Shown here piece by piece: positions 8,496 through 16,375 of a DNA stretch of 64,000 bases. The notes below the pieces were generated by a model. That model saw only the letters and a list, made by a program, of their open reading frames with translations, was not told where the DNA came from and did no database searches. Where the stretch lies: the NCBI GenBank assembly GCA_902520885.1, contig CABYPW010000007.1:1-64000 (forward strand), written 5' to 3'. The stretch is from an uncultured SAR116 cluster alpha proteobacterium (GTDB lineage: Bacteria; Pseudomonadota; Alphaproteobacteria; Puniceispirillales; Puniceispirillaceae). Numbering within the stretch: the stretch's first letter is position 1; every line of letters starts with the position of its first letter. The translations under genes and the position numbers were made by a program.

Positions 8496-10589
8496 TTATT
8501 GATTTTTTAACACTGAAATGTAACATTTTTCTAAATCTTGAGTGAATTTTTTTGTATTAAAAAGAGGTTTTTTTGCCCTATTTTTGGTTAAATCAGCTCT
8601 GATTTTAGCTAGTTTTTTCGTATTTTTTGCAAGCTCTACTGCCAAATCTTCATAAGATTCGTTACTATGCGTTATTAATTCCTCCAACCCTACAGCTGAC
8701 AACAAACTCGCGCCGACCCGAGCGGGAAAACTTTTTCCGATTTTTGTTACAATGGGCACTCCACTCCAAAGGGAATCACTCCCTGTTGTATGCGCGTTAT
8801 AGTAAAACGTATCAAGCGTTAAATCGGCTAATTTGTGCCTCGCCAGATGCTCGGAAACAGGCTTTCGACTTGCAAACACCAGCCTTGAGGACGATACACC
8901 TCTTTTTTTTGCCTCCTTCTTCAAATTTGCCGATGCAAAATGATTACTTTCAAAGAGCCAGAGAACACTTTTAGGTACTCTTTTAAGTATTCTGCACCAT
9001 ACATCAAACTCCTCTGGCCCGATTTTATAATTATTGTTAAAACAGGAAAAGACGAAACCAGTTTTTGGTAATCCTTCGTCGATACGCGATACTTTCTTTC
9101 TAGAAATTATTTTCGTGCTATCATTAACTTGATAGGAATATGGCATCTGAATTATTTCTTCCGTGAAAAACGCTTTATCTTCAAGGGGCGTTACAAACTT
9201 ATCACCAATAATATAATCAAGATTTTTATCACCTAAGGTCCCTGGAAATCCAAGATAACTAATTTGTATGGGAGCAACACCGTAGGCAAATATCTTGGGT
9301 CTGCAATCTGTAGTGTGCCCTTTTAAATCAACGCCGATGTCTAATTCTAATTCGCGTGCTAAGTTTGATATATCTAGGTCTGATTTTTTAGACACATCAT
9401 AAAACGAGTGTACACACGCTCTTACTCGATTTTGAAAAGCGTCATCTTTTAATTCAGGACCAAAAGAAAAGGCTAAAATCTCAAATGTATTTTGATCATG
9501 AAGCTCTAGCATTTTTATCATCAAGTGCATAGTCGCGTGGTCGTGAAAGTCAGCTGAAAAATAACCAACTTTAATTTTCTTTTTTCCTTTTGGTTTTTTA
9601 TATCCAATAAATGGCGTTCTTAAGATTTCACCTACTTTTGCTCGGGTATAATTTTTCGTAGCCCTAAGCTGAAATTCTGGGTCATCAATAAGGTTCAGTA
9701 AATTAAACGTCGACGGCGCAGGACGCGAATGGTCTCTCTCACTTAATTCAATAATTTTTTGGGTAAGAATAACGGTTCTTTCAGGGTTTCTACTCCAATC
9801 ACATATTTGACGCTCGAGGCATAAAATCTTGCATAAAACATCAAAGGAGGTTGGCTCCAATTGAGCCACCCGTTTAAGAGCATTTAAGCTTTTTGAATAT
9901 TCTTTTTTTATTTCGAAGCATGAGGAAATATTTTTGAGTGCCGGTACATAGTTTGGATCTATTTTCAAAGCTAACTGATAATCAGCGATAGCAGCAGATG
10001 TCTTTCTCAGGTGTTTTTTTGCATTTGCCCTATTATTGAGAGCTGCCATGTAATTAGGATTGATATCAATTGCCTTAGTAAATGATGCGATTGCGGGTTC
10101 AAACCGCCTTATCTTGAGCAATGCAAGCCCAAAATTATACCAGGATTCCATGCTTTTTTCATTGATTTTAGCGCACCTCTCAAAATTTTTAGCAGCATCA
10201 AATTCTTCACCAGAATTGAGTTGCAAAACAGCAAGATTAAACGTTAATAAGAAATGCTCTGGTTCAAACTGCAACCCTTTTTCCAAATAAGCCTTTGCCT
10301 GCTCAGGATTGCCGAGTTTTTGGCTAATATCTGAACAATTAATATAGATTCTAACAAGAACATCTTTTCTTACTGAACCTATTTCTCCTGCTACCTTTAA
10401 TGCGCCTCTATAGTTTTGAAATGCTTCGTTAGTTTTGTTAGTGGCTAAGCATAATCTGCCCTTTGCTTCTAAAAGATAAAAATTTTTATCAAAATTTTTT
10501 TCAAGCACAGATAGTTCTGACTGTGCCTCAGAAAAATCTCTATTTAAAAATTTAGCTTCAAATGCTTCCAAGTTTATTTCTTCGGTCAT
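8496..10589 (-). CDS. TPR-containing GT41 glycosyltransferase (OGT/SPINDLY-type)
   Basis: A protein of about 697 residues. Residues ~15-270 are tandem TPRs (motifs such as YNFGLALLKIRRFEPAIASF and ALKIDPNY). Residues ~340-690 are the O-GlcNAc-transferase catalytic region: VGYFSADFHDHATMHLM with the His-rich loop, then GHTTDCRPKIFAYGVAPIQI, LGFPGTLG, and TFYYNAHTTGSDSLWSGVP near the nucleotide-sugar site. The family moves a sugar from a nucleotide donor to Ser/Thr (OGT) or Asn (HMW1C group) of cytoplasmic proteins. The open frame extends to a GTG at 10610, but the ATG at 10589 has AAGG about 8 nt upstream and is preferred. It lies directly upstream of the giant repeat protein on the same strand, which suggests that protein as substrate; this is inference. 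Confidence 0.88.
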   Translation of the reverse strand: MTEEINLEAFEAKFLNRDFSEAQSELSVLEKNFDKNFYLLEAKGRLCLATNKTNEAFQNYRGALKVAGEIGSVRKDVLVRIYINCSDISQKLGNPEQAKAYLEKGLQFEPEHFLLTFNLAVLQLNSGEEFDAAKNFERCAKINEKSMESWYNFGLALLKIRRFEPAIASFTKAIDINPNYMAALNNRANAKKHLRKTSAAIADYQLALKIDPNYVPALKNISSCFEIKKEYSKSLNALKRVAQLEPTSFDVLCKILCLERQICDWSRNPERTVILTQKIIELSERDHSRPAPSTFNLLNLIDDPEFQLRATKNYTRAKVGEILRTPFIGYKKPKGKKKIKVGYFSADFHDHATMHLMIKMLELHDQNTFEILAFSFGPELKDDAFQNRVRACVHSFYDVSKKSDLDISNLARELELDIGVDLKGHTTDCRPKIFAYGVAPIQISYLGFPGTLGDKNLDYIIGDKFVTPLEDKAFFTEEIIQMPYSYQVNDSTKIISRKKVSRIDEGLPKTGFVFSCFNNNYKIGPEEFDVWCRILKRVPKSVLWLFESNHFASANLKKEAKKRGVSSSRLVFASRKPVSEHLARHKLADLTLDTFYYNAHTTGSDSLWSGVPIVTKIGKSFPARVGASLLSAVGLEELITHSNESYEDLAVELAKNTKKLAKIRADLTKNRAKKPLFNTKKFTQDLEKCYISVLKNQ

Positions 10590-10621
10590 AACTAAGCCTT
10601 GAAAATTCACATTTTTTTTAT

Positions 10622-10635
10622 CGAAATTAATTTCG
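10622..10635. promoter_or_regulatory. Perfect 14-bp palindrome between divergent genes
   Basis: CGAAATTAATTTCG is fully self-complementary and lies between the GT41 gene (minus) and the secreted-protein/two-component group (plus). It is a candidate operator, for example for the FixJ-type regulator encoded downstream. Function is inferred from symmetry and position only. Confidence 0.4.
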
Positions 10636-10727
10636 TCTATTGATAATTATTAAGTCTATACAGTATGGTGTTGAGAAGCAACGGTACGATTTTCGTTTGG
10701 GTTTCAACGCAAAGTAAGGGATTGCTC

Positions 10728-11396
10728 TTGATTATGAACTGGGCAAAAGAAACACCTCATTTATCACTGAGGATACTCAAATTCTTTGCGGTTTTTGTGT
10801 TTATTTCAATACAAACCTCGCCTTCATTTTCTGACGAAAAACAATATTCAAGAATTTCAGACATTATTGAACAACATTTGATGATCAAAGAGGATGTAAT
10901 TCAATCTGTGAAAGCTGGAACAACTCAGCTTGAGAAGGCCTGTAGTTTCAATACAAATTTACCTCAATCAGATACAGCATTAAATCTAGATGAGGGCTTT
11001 CAAATAGTCCAAAAAGATCATGACGTTTCCCAACGCTTCTTTGCTGACCTAAACAATTCAATCCAGAAAATTCGGCGAGAAAAAACCTCAACCTACAGAA
11101 ATAATTGCAGCATAATTAGCAATCTCTTGGGTAATGCCAGAGAAAAAGAAAAATTGTGTGAAAGCACAAAAAATGTCCTTAGCTTTCTCGATAGATTAAA
11201 CATAAGCGTCGAGGCAGATAAAAAGTTAATTGATGAAAAATTAAGTGTGATGGAAAACCTATTCTCGATGAAAGCACAGGATTGTGTTTCTACAAATTTT
11301 CCTGATGAAATTTATGAAAACATGCAAACGATTGTTGAGCCCATTGACACTATTGTACGAAATGAATTCAGGCAGGCTACTGAAATTACAAATTAA
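10728..11396 (+). CDS. Secreted coiled-coil protein of unknown function
   Basis: I do not recognise a family. A Sec-type signal is visible: charged residues, then a hydrophobic core (LKFFAVFVFISIQ) and a likely cleavage near SFS-DEK. The mature part (~195 residues) is mainly helical and charged, with four Cys residues that could form two disulfides. The start is uncertain: TTG at 10728 has AAGGG 7 nt upstream, while the ATG two codons later (10734) is farther from it; the open frame begins at 10665. It is the first gene of a plus-strand group followed after 14 bp by a sensor kinase, so it may feed a periplasmic signal to that kinase (inference). Confidence 0.7.
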   Translation: MIMNWAKETPHLSLRILKFFAVFVFISIQTSPSFSDEKQYSRISDIIEQHLMIKEDVIQSVKAGTTQLEKACSFNTNLPQSDTALNLDEGFQIVQKDHDVSQRFFADLNNSIQKIRREKTSTYRNNCSIISNLLGNAREKEKLCESTKNVLSFLDRLNISVEADKKLIDEKLSVMENLFSMKAQDCVSTNFPDEIYENMQTIVEPIDTIVRNEFRQATEITN

Positions 11397-11410
11397 AAGA
11401 ATAAATCACT

Positions 11411-12961
11411 ATGAATGTTCCATTTATAAATCCAAGAAACGTATTAGCTAGTTTTGTTGTTTTAGTATTACTAGTTTCTTCAATCTCTTCTATTTATTTG
11501 AGTCATAGATTATCCTCTAATAACGATTTATCAAACATTCAAAATATCCAGTCAGGATATCGGCTGTTATTCAATCAAAAGCTGGATATATTAGAAGACG
11601 AATTATCATTTTTCACGTCCAGAAATTACCAGTTCAAAGAATTAGATGAAAGCCTTATTGCCGGCAAATTTGTTTTCAATATAAGCACACGAACTGAAAA
11701 TGGAATTGAAGTTAAAGATAAACTTTTATGGAGAAAAACAGAGGAAAATTTTAATTTACCTCCCAATCTATTCAAAAACTCTTTAATTGTTTTATTTGAA
11801 GCAAGCAAAAAATTTCTTGGGCGCCCACTTTACGGCCCCTCCTATCGCTTTGAGGAAAACAATAATGGGCTTCCAATTATTTATTCAGTAAAACTGGACG
11901 AAAACACCCACTCAACTTTTACTATTTGGCTGAATTTAGACGGATTTGTAGAGTACATAAACTCAGAATACAATAAAAATTTTAAAGATGGGGCAAAAAT
12001 TGAATTAGTTAAAAACAATGAGCCAAAACATATCTTTACAATTGATAGAATCCCAAGCATCACACTCAATCTTCTGAGCGAAAAGAGTAACCATTATTTC
12101 AACATTTTTAACAATCGAATATATTACAATACCGTATTAGTAGCGCTTCTCAATGTTGTGATATTAACTCTAGTATACTTCTCTATTAAACGGTCGTTTA
12201 ACCGTTTAAATTTAGAAAATTTTAAATATATTAGTTTTTGGAACCAGGAAATCCAAGACAAGATTTCTTCTGTCCGAGAATTATCATCTAGTTTGTCACA
12301 CGAACTAAATCAGCCATTAGCAGCATGTGAGATTCTCCTGTCGACTCTAAAATCAGAGGTCTCTAAAAGTGACCCTAATAGTGAAAAAATCAAGGATGTG
12401 TCAAATAAAATAGCTGACCAATTAGACCGTTGCACACGAATAATTCAGTCAATGAATACATCAGGACGAGGATTTGATTTACATCCTCAATCATATTATC
12501 TAGAGGATCTGTTTAAGGGGCTCATGCCGTTAATTGAATTACAAGCAGAAAAATATGGTTTTAAAATAAACCTGGAGATTAATAAAAAATTTAAGTTATC
12601 TGTTGATAAAACTGCTTTTGAGCAAATTTTATTAAATGTTTCTCGCAATGCCCTGGAAGCTATGAGTGAAAACCATGAATCAGACAATATATTAAGAATA
12701 TTTGCTGATTTAAAATCTTCACAAAAAGCTCCTTTGTTTAATGAAAAGTTAAAGATAGTTGTCTCTGACAGTGGTTTAGGCATTCCAAGGGAACTCAACG
12801 AACATATTTTCGAGCCATTTGTTTCAAATAAAAAGGATGGGGTCGGATTAGGATTAAATATTGTTAAATCATTAGTAGAGAGAAGTAAGGGAAAAATTTA
12901 TCATGCTGCTAACAGCAGAGGTGGTTGTGATTTTACCATAGAACTTCCTGTTATGAGTTAA
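11411..12961 (+). CDS. Membrane sensor histidine kinase
   Basis: 516 residues. TM1 is at ~10-30, a ~205-residue periplasmic sensor region follows, and TM2 is at ~238-258. The H-box SSLSHELNQPLAA carries the likely phospho-His297 and resembles the HELNQPL class (FixL/DctB-like). The N-box (LLNVSRNALEAM), G1 (VVSDSGLGIP), F (IFEPFVSNKK) and G2 (GVGLGLNIV) boxes of the HATPase domain are all present, so the kinase should be active. The gap to the regulator gene is 3 bp, which indicates co-transcription. The periplasmic part has no domain I recognise, so the signal is unknown; the secreted neighbours on both sides suggest an envelope signal. Confidence 0.92.
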   Translation: MNVPFINPRNVLASFVVLVLLVSSISSIYLSHRLSSNNDLSNIQNIQSGYRLLFNQKLDILEDELSFFTSRNYQFKELDESLIAGKFVFNISTRTENGIEVKDKLLWRKTEENFNLPPNLFKNSLIVLFEASKKFLGRPLYGPSYRFEENNNGLPIIYSVKLDENTHSTFTIWLNLDGFVEYINSEYNKNFKDGAKIELVKNNEPKHIFTIDRIPSITLNLLSEKSNHYFNIFNNRIYYNTVLVALLNVVILTLVYFSIKRSFNRLNLENFKYISFWNQEIQDKISSVRELSSSLSHELNQPLAACEILLSTLKSEVSKSDPNSEKIKDVSNKIADQLDRCTRIIQSMNTSGRGFDLHPQSYYLEDLFKGLMPLIELQAEKYGFKINLEINKKFKLSVDKTAFEQILLNVSRNALEAMSENHESDNILRIFADLKSSQKAPLFNEKLKIVVSDSGLGIPRELNEHIFEPFVSNKKDGVGLGLNIVKSLVERSKGKIYHAANSRGGCDFTIELPVMS

Positions 12962-12964
12962 ACG

Positions 12965-13624
12965 ATGATTACACTCATTGAAGATGATAAAGGTTTGTCA
13001 GATGCTCTAATAGGTCTTTTTGAGACAAATAATCTGAAAGCTGAACACTTTGTTTCAGGAGAAGCATTTCTTGAAAGTTTTGATATAACTACAAAGACAA
13101 ATAAAGAAGAAAATATTTCAGAGATATCGCCAGGAATTTATGTACTCGACATTAGATTACCTGGAATTTCCGGAATAGAAATATTCGACGAAATAAATAA
13201 TAGAGTAAAATTAAATCATCGACCCATTATTATGATGACTGGTCATGGTGATGTTGAGATTGCAGTATCTTTGTTAAAAAAAGGTGCCTTTGACTTTTTA
13301 ACCAAACCAGTGAAAACTGACAATCTAATGTCAACAATTAATAAAGCGTATTCCTCATCAAAAGATTTAGTAGATTCAAAAAATTTTATTATTAATTTTG
13401 AATTTTTTACGGCTAAATTGACTGCTAGGGAGAAGGAAACTGCTGATTTAATTGCAGCTAATTATACCAATCGTATTATAGCAGAAACACTAGGTATAAG
13501 TGTCCGCACGATAGAATTGCATAGAGCAAGGATTTTTGAAAAGATGGAAATTTCAACTGCGGGTGAATTATCTTCTAAATATGAAAAATATTCTTTTTCT
13601 AAAAAATTTTTTGAAAAAAAGTAA
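12965..13624 (+). CDS. FixJ-family response regulator (REC + LuxR-type HTH)
   Basis: 219 residues. The receiver domain (1-~125) has the acidic cluster IEDD, phospho-acceptor Asp62 in VLDIRLPG, Thr in MMTGHGD, and Lys in FLTKPV. The C-terminal HTH (~150-210) has LTAREKETADLIA, NRIIAETLGISVRTIELHR and KMEI, typical of FixJ/NarL DNA-binding domains. It pairs with the kinase immediately upstream. The target promoter is not known; the palindrome at 10622-10635 in front of the operon is one candidate site. Confidence 0.93.
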   Translation: MITLIEDDKGLSDALIGLFETNNLKAEHFVSGEAFLESFDITTKTNKEENISEISPGIYVLDIRLPGISGIEIFDEINNRVKLNHRPIIMMTGHGDVEIAVSLLKKGAFDFLTKPVKTDNLMSTINKAYSSSKDLVDSKNFIINFEFFTAKLTAREKETADLIAANYTNRIIAETLGISVRTIELHRARIFEKMEISTAGELSSKYEKYSFSKKFFEKK

Positions 13625-13645
13625 TACTCAAGTAAAGCAACCAAA

Positions 13646-14389
13646 ATGATCCAATCACGAATTTTAAAAATAGTATGTTTTATTTTTTTTGTGTGCACAT
13701 CATATGCTACTTTTGCAAATGATAATGCTCCTCGAAAAATTACTGTAAATGAAAAAACTTCTGTTGCTAGTGGTTTTTTTGTCACCGACGACGGCTATTT
13801 AGTTACAGCTTATCACGCTATTGCGAATTTTAATGAAATAATAGTTCTATTGGCCAAAAACCGAGCTATAGAAGCACAAGTCGTAAAATACGACGATAAG
13901 CTAGATTTAGCTTTGTTAAAAATCAATTCTATAACGCCTTTTGTTTATTTATCCCATTCCAAATCTGTTCCAGCAGGCATGGATGTAGTAACAATAGGAT
14001 ATCCACAAGTAGCATTTTTGGGAATTACACCAAAAATTACGCGAGGAATTGTTAATAGTAACACTGGACTTCAAGATGATAAAAATTCTTTTCAGTTTAG
14101 CGCTGAGGTCCAGCAGGGAAATTCAGGGGGTCCATTAGTAGCACCCGGGGGAACAATCGTCGGTGTTGTGCAATCAAAGTTAGATGCATTAAAACTATCT
14201 GAAAAAACGAATGATCTCACACAAAATGTGAACTTTGCAACAAAGAGTGCAATTTTAATTGATTTTTTGTCTTTCTTACCTAATTTGCCCTCAACACAAC
14301 CGCTAGATCCTGACCAACCTCTTAAGGCAATCCGAATTTATCAGGAATTGGAGAAGTCGGTTGTCCCAATTATCGCAAGGAACAAATAG
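13646..14389 (+). CDS. Secreted trypsin-like (S1C/HtrA-type) serine protease
   Basis: 247 residues with an N-terminal signal (IVCFIFFVCTSYATFA). The triad is visible: His57 in TAYHAI, Asp87 in KLDLALLKI, Ser160 in QQGNSGGPLV. GYPQ and GVVQSKLDA fit the HtrA-like chymotrypsin fold. There is no PDZ domain: the protein ends about 75 residues after the serine, so it is shorter than DegP or DegS. It is the last gene of the secreted protein - kinase - regulator group (22 bp after the regulator) and probably acts in the periplasm. Its substrate is unknown. Confidence 0.9.
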   Translation: MIQSRILKIVCFIFFVCTSYATFANDNAPRKITVNEKTSVASGFFVTDDGYLVTAYHAIANFNEIIVLLAKNRAIEAQVVKYDDKLDLALLKINSITPFVYLSHSKSVPAGMDVVTIGYPQVAFLGITPKITRGIVNSNTGLQDDKNSFQFSAEVQQGNSGGPLVAPGGTIVGVVQSKLDALKLSEKTNDLTQNVNFATKSAILIDFLSFLPNLPSTQPLDPDQPLKAIRIYQELEKSVVPIIARNK

Positions 14390-14413
14390 ATTAGGATACT
14401 GTCGGGTTGTAAT

Positions 14414-16375
14414 TTATTTTGTTTGGGCTGTGTAAACTCCATCCCAATCTTTTGGCACTGGTAATTCTAAAAGCTCATTAAGTCTCTCATCCATTAATTT
14501 TGAAAACTGAAATATAGAGCTATTCTCATCTTGAATATTTTGTTTGATCGCTTTCTTGGCGTCTTTAAATTTTCCTTCTCTGAACAACCGTAGATAGTCC
14601 TCCACAATTTTTAATTCCGTTTCAGACGCGTCTGCCTCTAAAAGTCCAAAAATAGTCTCAGGATCTTTTTTTCCCTTCACTCTTATTTTATCAATCTCTA
14701 ACACTATTTCTTTTTTATCCAGAACTGCCTCAGCCGTATTTTTACATAAAACAGTAGTAATTCCATAACCTTTGGTTTGTCCTTCTAGCCTTGATGCAAG
14801 ATTTACAACATCCCCTAATACTGTGTAGTCGAAACGCTGTTTAGAGCCCATATTGCCTACAACACACTCACCAGTCGCAACACCTATTCCAATTCTCAAG
14901 TCAAATGACACTTGTCCCTGCGCACTGATAATATCATTAACTTTATATATAGTTTTCATCATTTTTTGAGCTGCTTGAACTGCTAGTTCTGCATGTTTAG
15001 GGTTTTCAACGGGGGCATTCCAAAATGCCATGATGCAATCCCCCATATATTTATCAATTGTTCCACCACATTCTAAAATATCATTTGTCAACTCTGTTAA
15101 TAAAGTATTTATAACTTCTGCCAAAACTTCAGGTTTTTCCTTAAGAGCTTCAGAAATTGCAGTAAAACCTCTTACATCACAAAACATAATTGTCATTTTT
15201 CTCTTTTCACCACCCAGAGTTAATTTATCTGGGTCAGCAATCAAAGCATCAACCATGTCAGGAGCAAGATATTGTGCAAAGGCACCTTTAATCTGTCGTT
15301 TTTGTTTTCCTTCTGTAAGATAAGCGTGCGCCCCTGAAGCAACGAAGCTAAAAATAAATGACGGAAGAGCCGCGAATGAAGTGAGAAAATATCCTTGTTG
15401 CCATGTTATTATTGAGGCTCCAAAAGCCCCTGCTCCGGATACCAGCAAAATTCCTGCAGAAACAAAAGGGTTAAATGTTTGTGTGGCAAGAAACCCAATG
15501 ACTGCCATAAAAGCCAAAAATAGGATTTTTTGCTCTATTGATGGATTAACAATCCAACTTTCGTTTAACATGTTATGGAGCATGTTTGCGTGAACTTCTA
15601 CTCCTGGAGATAAGCGGGCATTAAACCGAGTATGTGGAGTAGGAAATGCGTCTACTTGACTCTGCTGAACATCTGGAGTGGCTTTTACGTCAAGTCCTAT
15701 TAACACATATTTATTTTCCACAGCACCTTGTTCTATGCCATCTTCCAAAAAGAATTGATAATAGGAAAGATAGTTAAAGGAATGATCCTCTCCTATATAG
15801 TTAATTATTCTTGAGCGTACTGATGGAACCTCATCCATCTGTGCTGCAACCGAAGAGAGTGTTCCTTCAAATGACGGAAAATATCTAATTACTCTGTCAT
15901 TATCTTGGTCAACTCCTGCAAGACCAACCCTTGCGCCAGCCTCTTCAAAATCAATAAAGGGCCGAGTTTCAATCACACCTGACATAAAACCATCATCAAC
16001 AGCAGTAAGGTCTGATGCCAAAATCACATTATCTGCCATTGAGATTGCCTCTGCAAAATACCCATCTGATTCTGGTTCAGAGGGCTCTGCAAATACCACA
16101 TCAAAAATAATATCACGGGCTCCTTCCTCAACTAAACGCTCTACTAGCATGCCATGGAGTTCTCGAGGCCAGGGCCATTGTGTTTCAAAAGCTGAAAATG
16201 AGCTCTCGTCTATCGCTACGACTACAATATCAGTTGCTGGCGCCGTGGATGGGCTTATTACATTTAAGACGTCTATATTAAGTCTCTCTGAAGGCCCGAG
16301 CAAAACAAAGTAGGAAAATATATTTCCTAGTAAAGCTGCAGCTAGGGCTATTTTCCATTGTTTGCCAAATTTCAC
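14414..16375 (-). CDS. CHASE2-domain class III adenylate/guanylate cyclase
   Basis: 653 residues. An N-terminal TM anchor is followed by a periplasmic CHASE2 domain (VVVAIDESSFSAF, WPWPRELHGMLVERL, DIIFDVVFAEPS), then three TM segments at ~285-350. The cytoplasmic class III catalytic domain has metal-binding Asp400 (MFCDVRGFTAIS) and a second Asp near 446 (KYMGDCIMAFW), plus GIGVATGECVVGNMGS and YTVLGDVVNLASRLE. The start is GTG at 16375 and overlaps the stop of the FecR gene by one base (TAGTG), so the two are translationally coupled. A cyclic-nucleotide-binding protein is encoded nearby at 20725-21123. Whether the product is cAMP or cGMP cannot be settled by eye. Confidence 0.93.
   Translation of the reverse strand: MKFGKQWKIALAAALLGNIFSYFVLLGPSERLNIDVLNVISPSTAPATDIVVVAIDESSFSAFETQWPWPRELHGMLVERLVEEGARDIIFDVVFAEPSEPESDGYFAEAISMADNVILASDLTAVDDGFMSGVIETRPFIDFEEAGARVGLAGVDQDNDRVIRYFPSFEGTLSSVAAQMDEVPSVRSRIINYIGEDHSFNYLSYYQFFLEDGIEQGAVENKYVLIGLDVKATPDVQQSQVDAFPTPHTRFNARLSPGVEVHANMLHNMLNESWIVNPSIEQKILFLAFMAVIGFLATQTFNPFVSAGILLVSGAGAFGASIITWQQGYFLTSFAALPSFIFSFVASGAHAYLTEGKQKRQIKGAFAQYLAPDMVDALIADPDKLTLGGEKRKMTIMFCDVRGFTAISEALKEKPEVLAEVINTLLTELTNDILECGGTIDKYMGDCIMAFWNAPVENPKHAELAVQAAQKMMKTIYKVNDIISAQGQVSFDLRIGIGVATGECVVGNMGSKQRFDYTVLGDVVNLASRLEGQTKGYGITTVLCKNTAEAVLDKKEIVLEIDKIRVKGKKDPETIFGLLEADASETELKIVEDYLRLFREGKFKDAKKAIKQNIQDENSSIFQFSKLMDERLNELLELPVPKDWDGVYTAQTK

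Noticed and set aside
10590-10610. GTG start for the GT41 gene at 10610
   Set aside because: The ATG at 10589 has a ribosome site at proper distance and the GTG has not.
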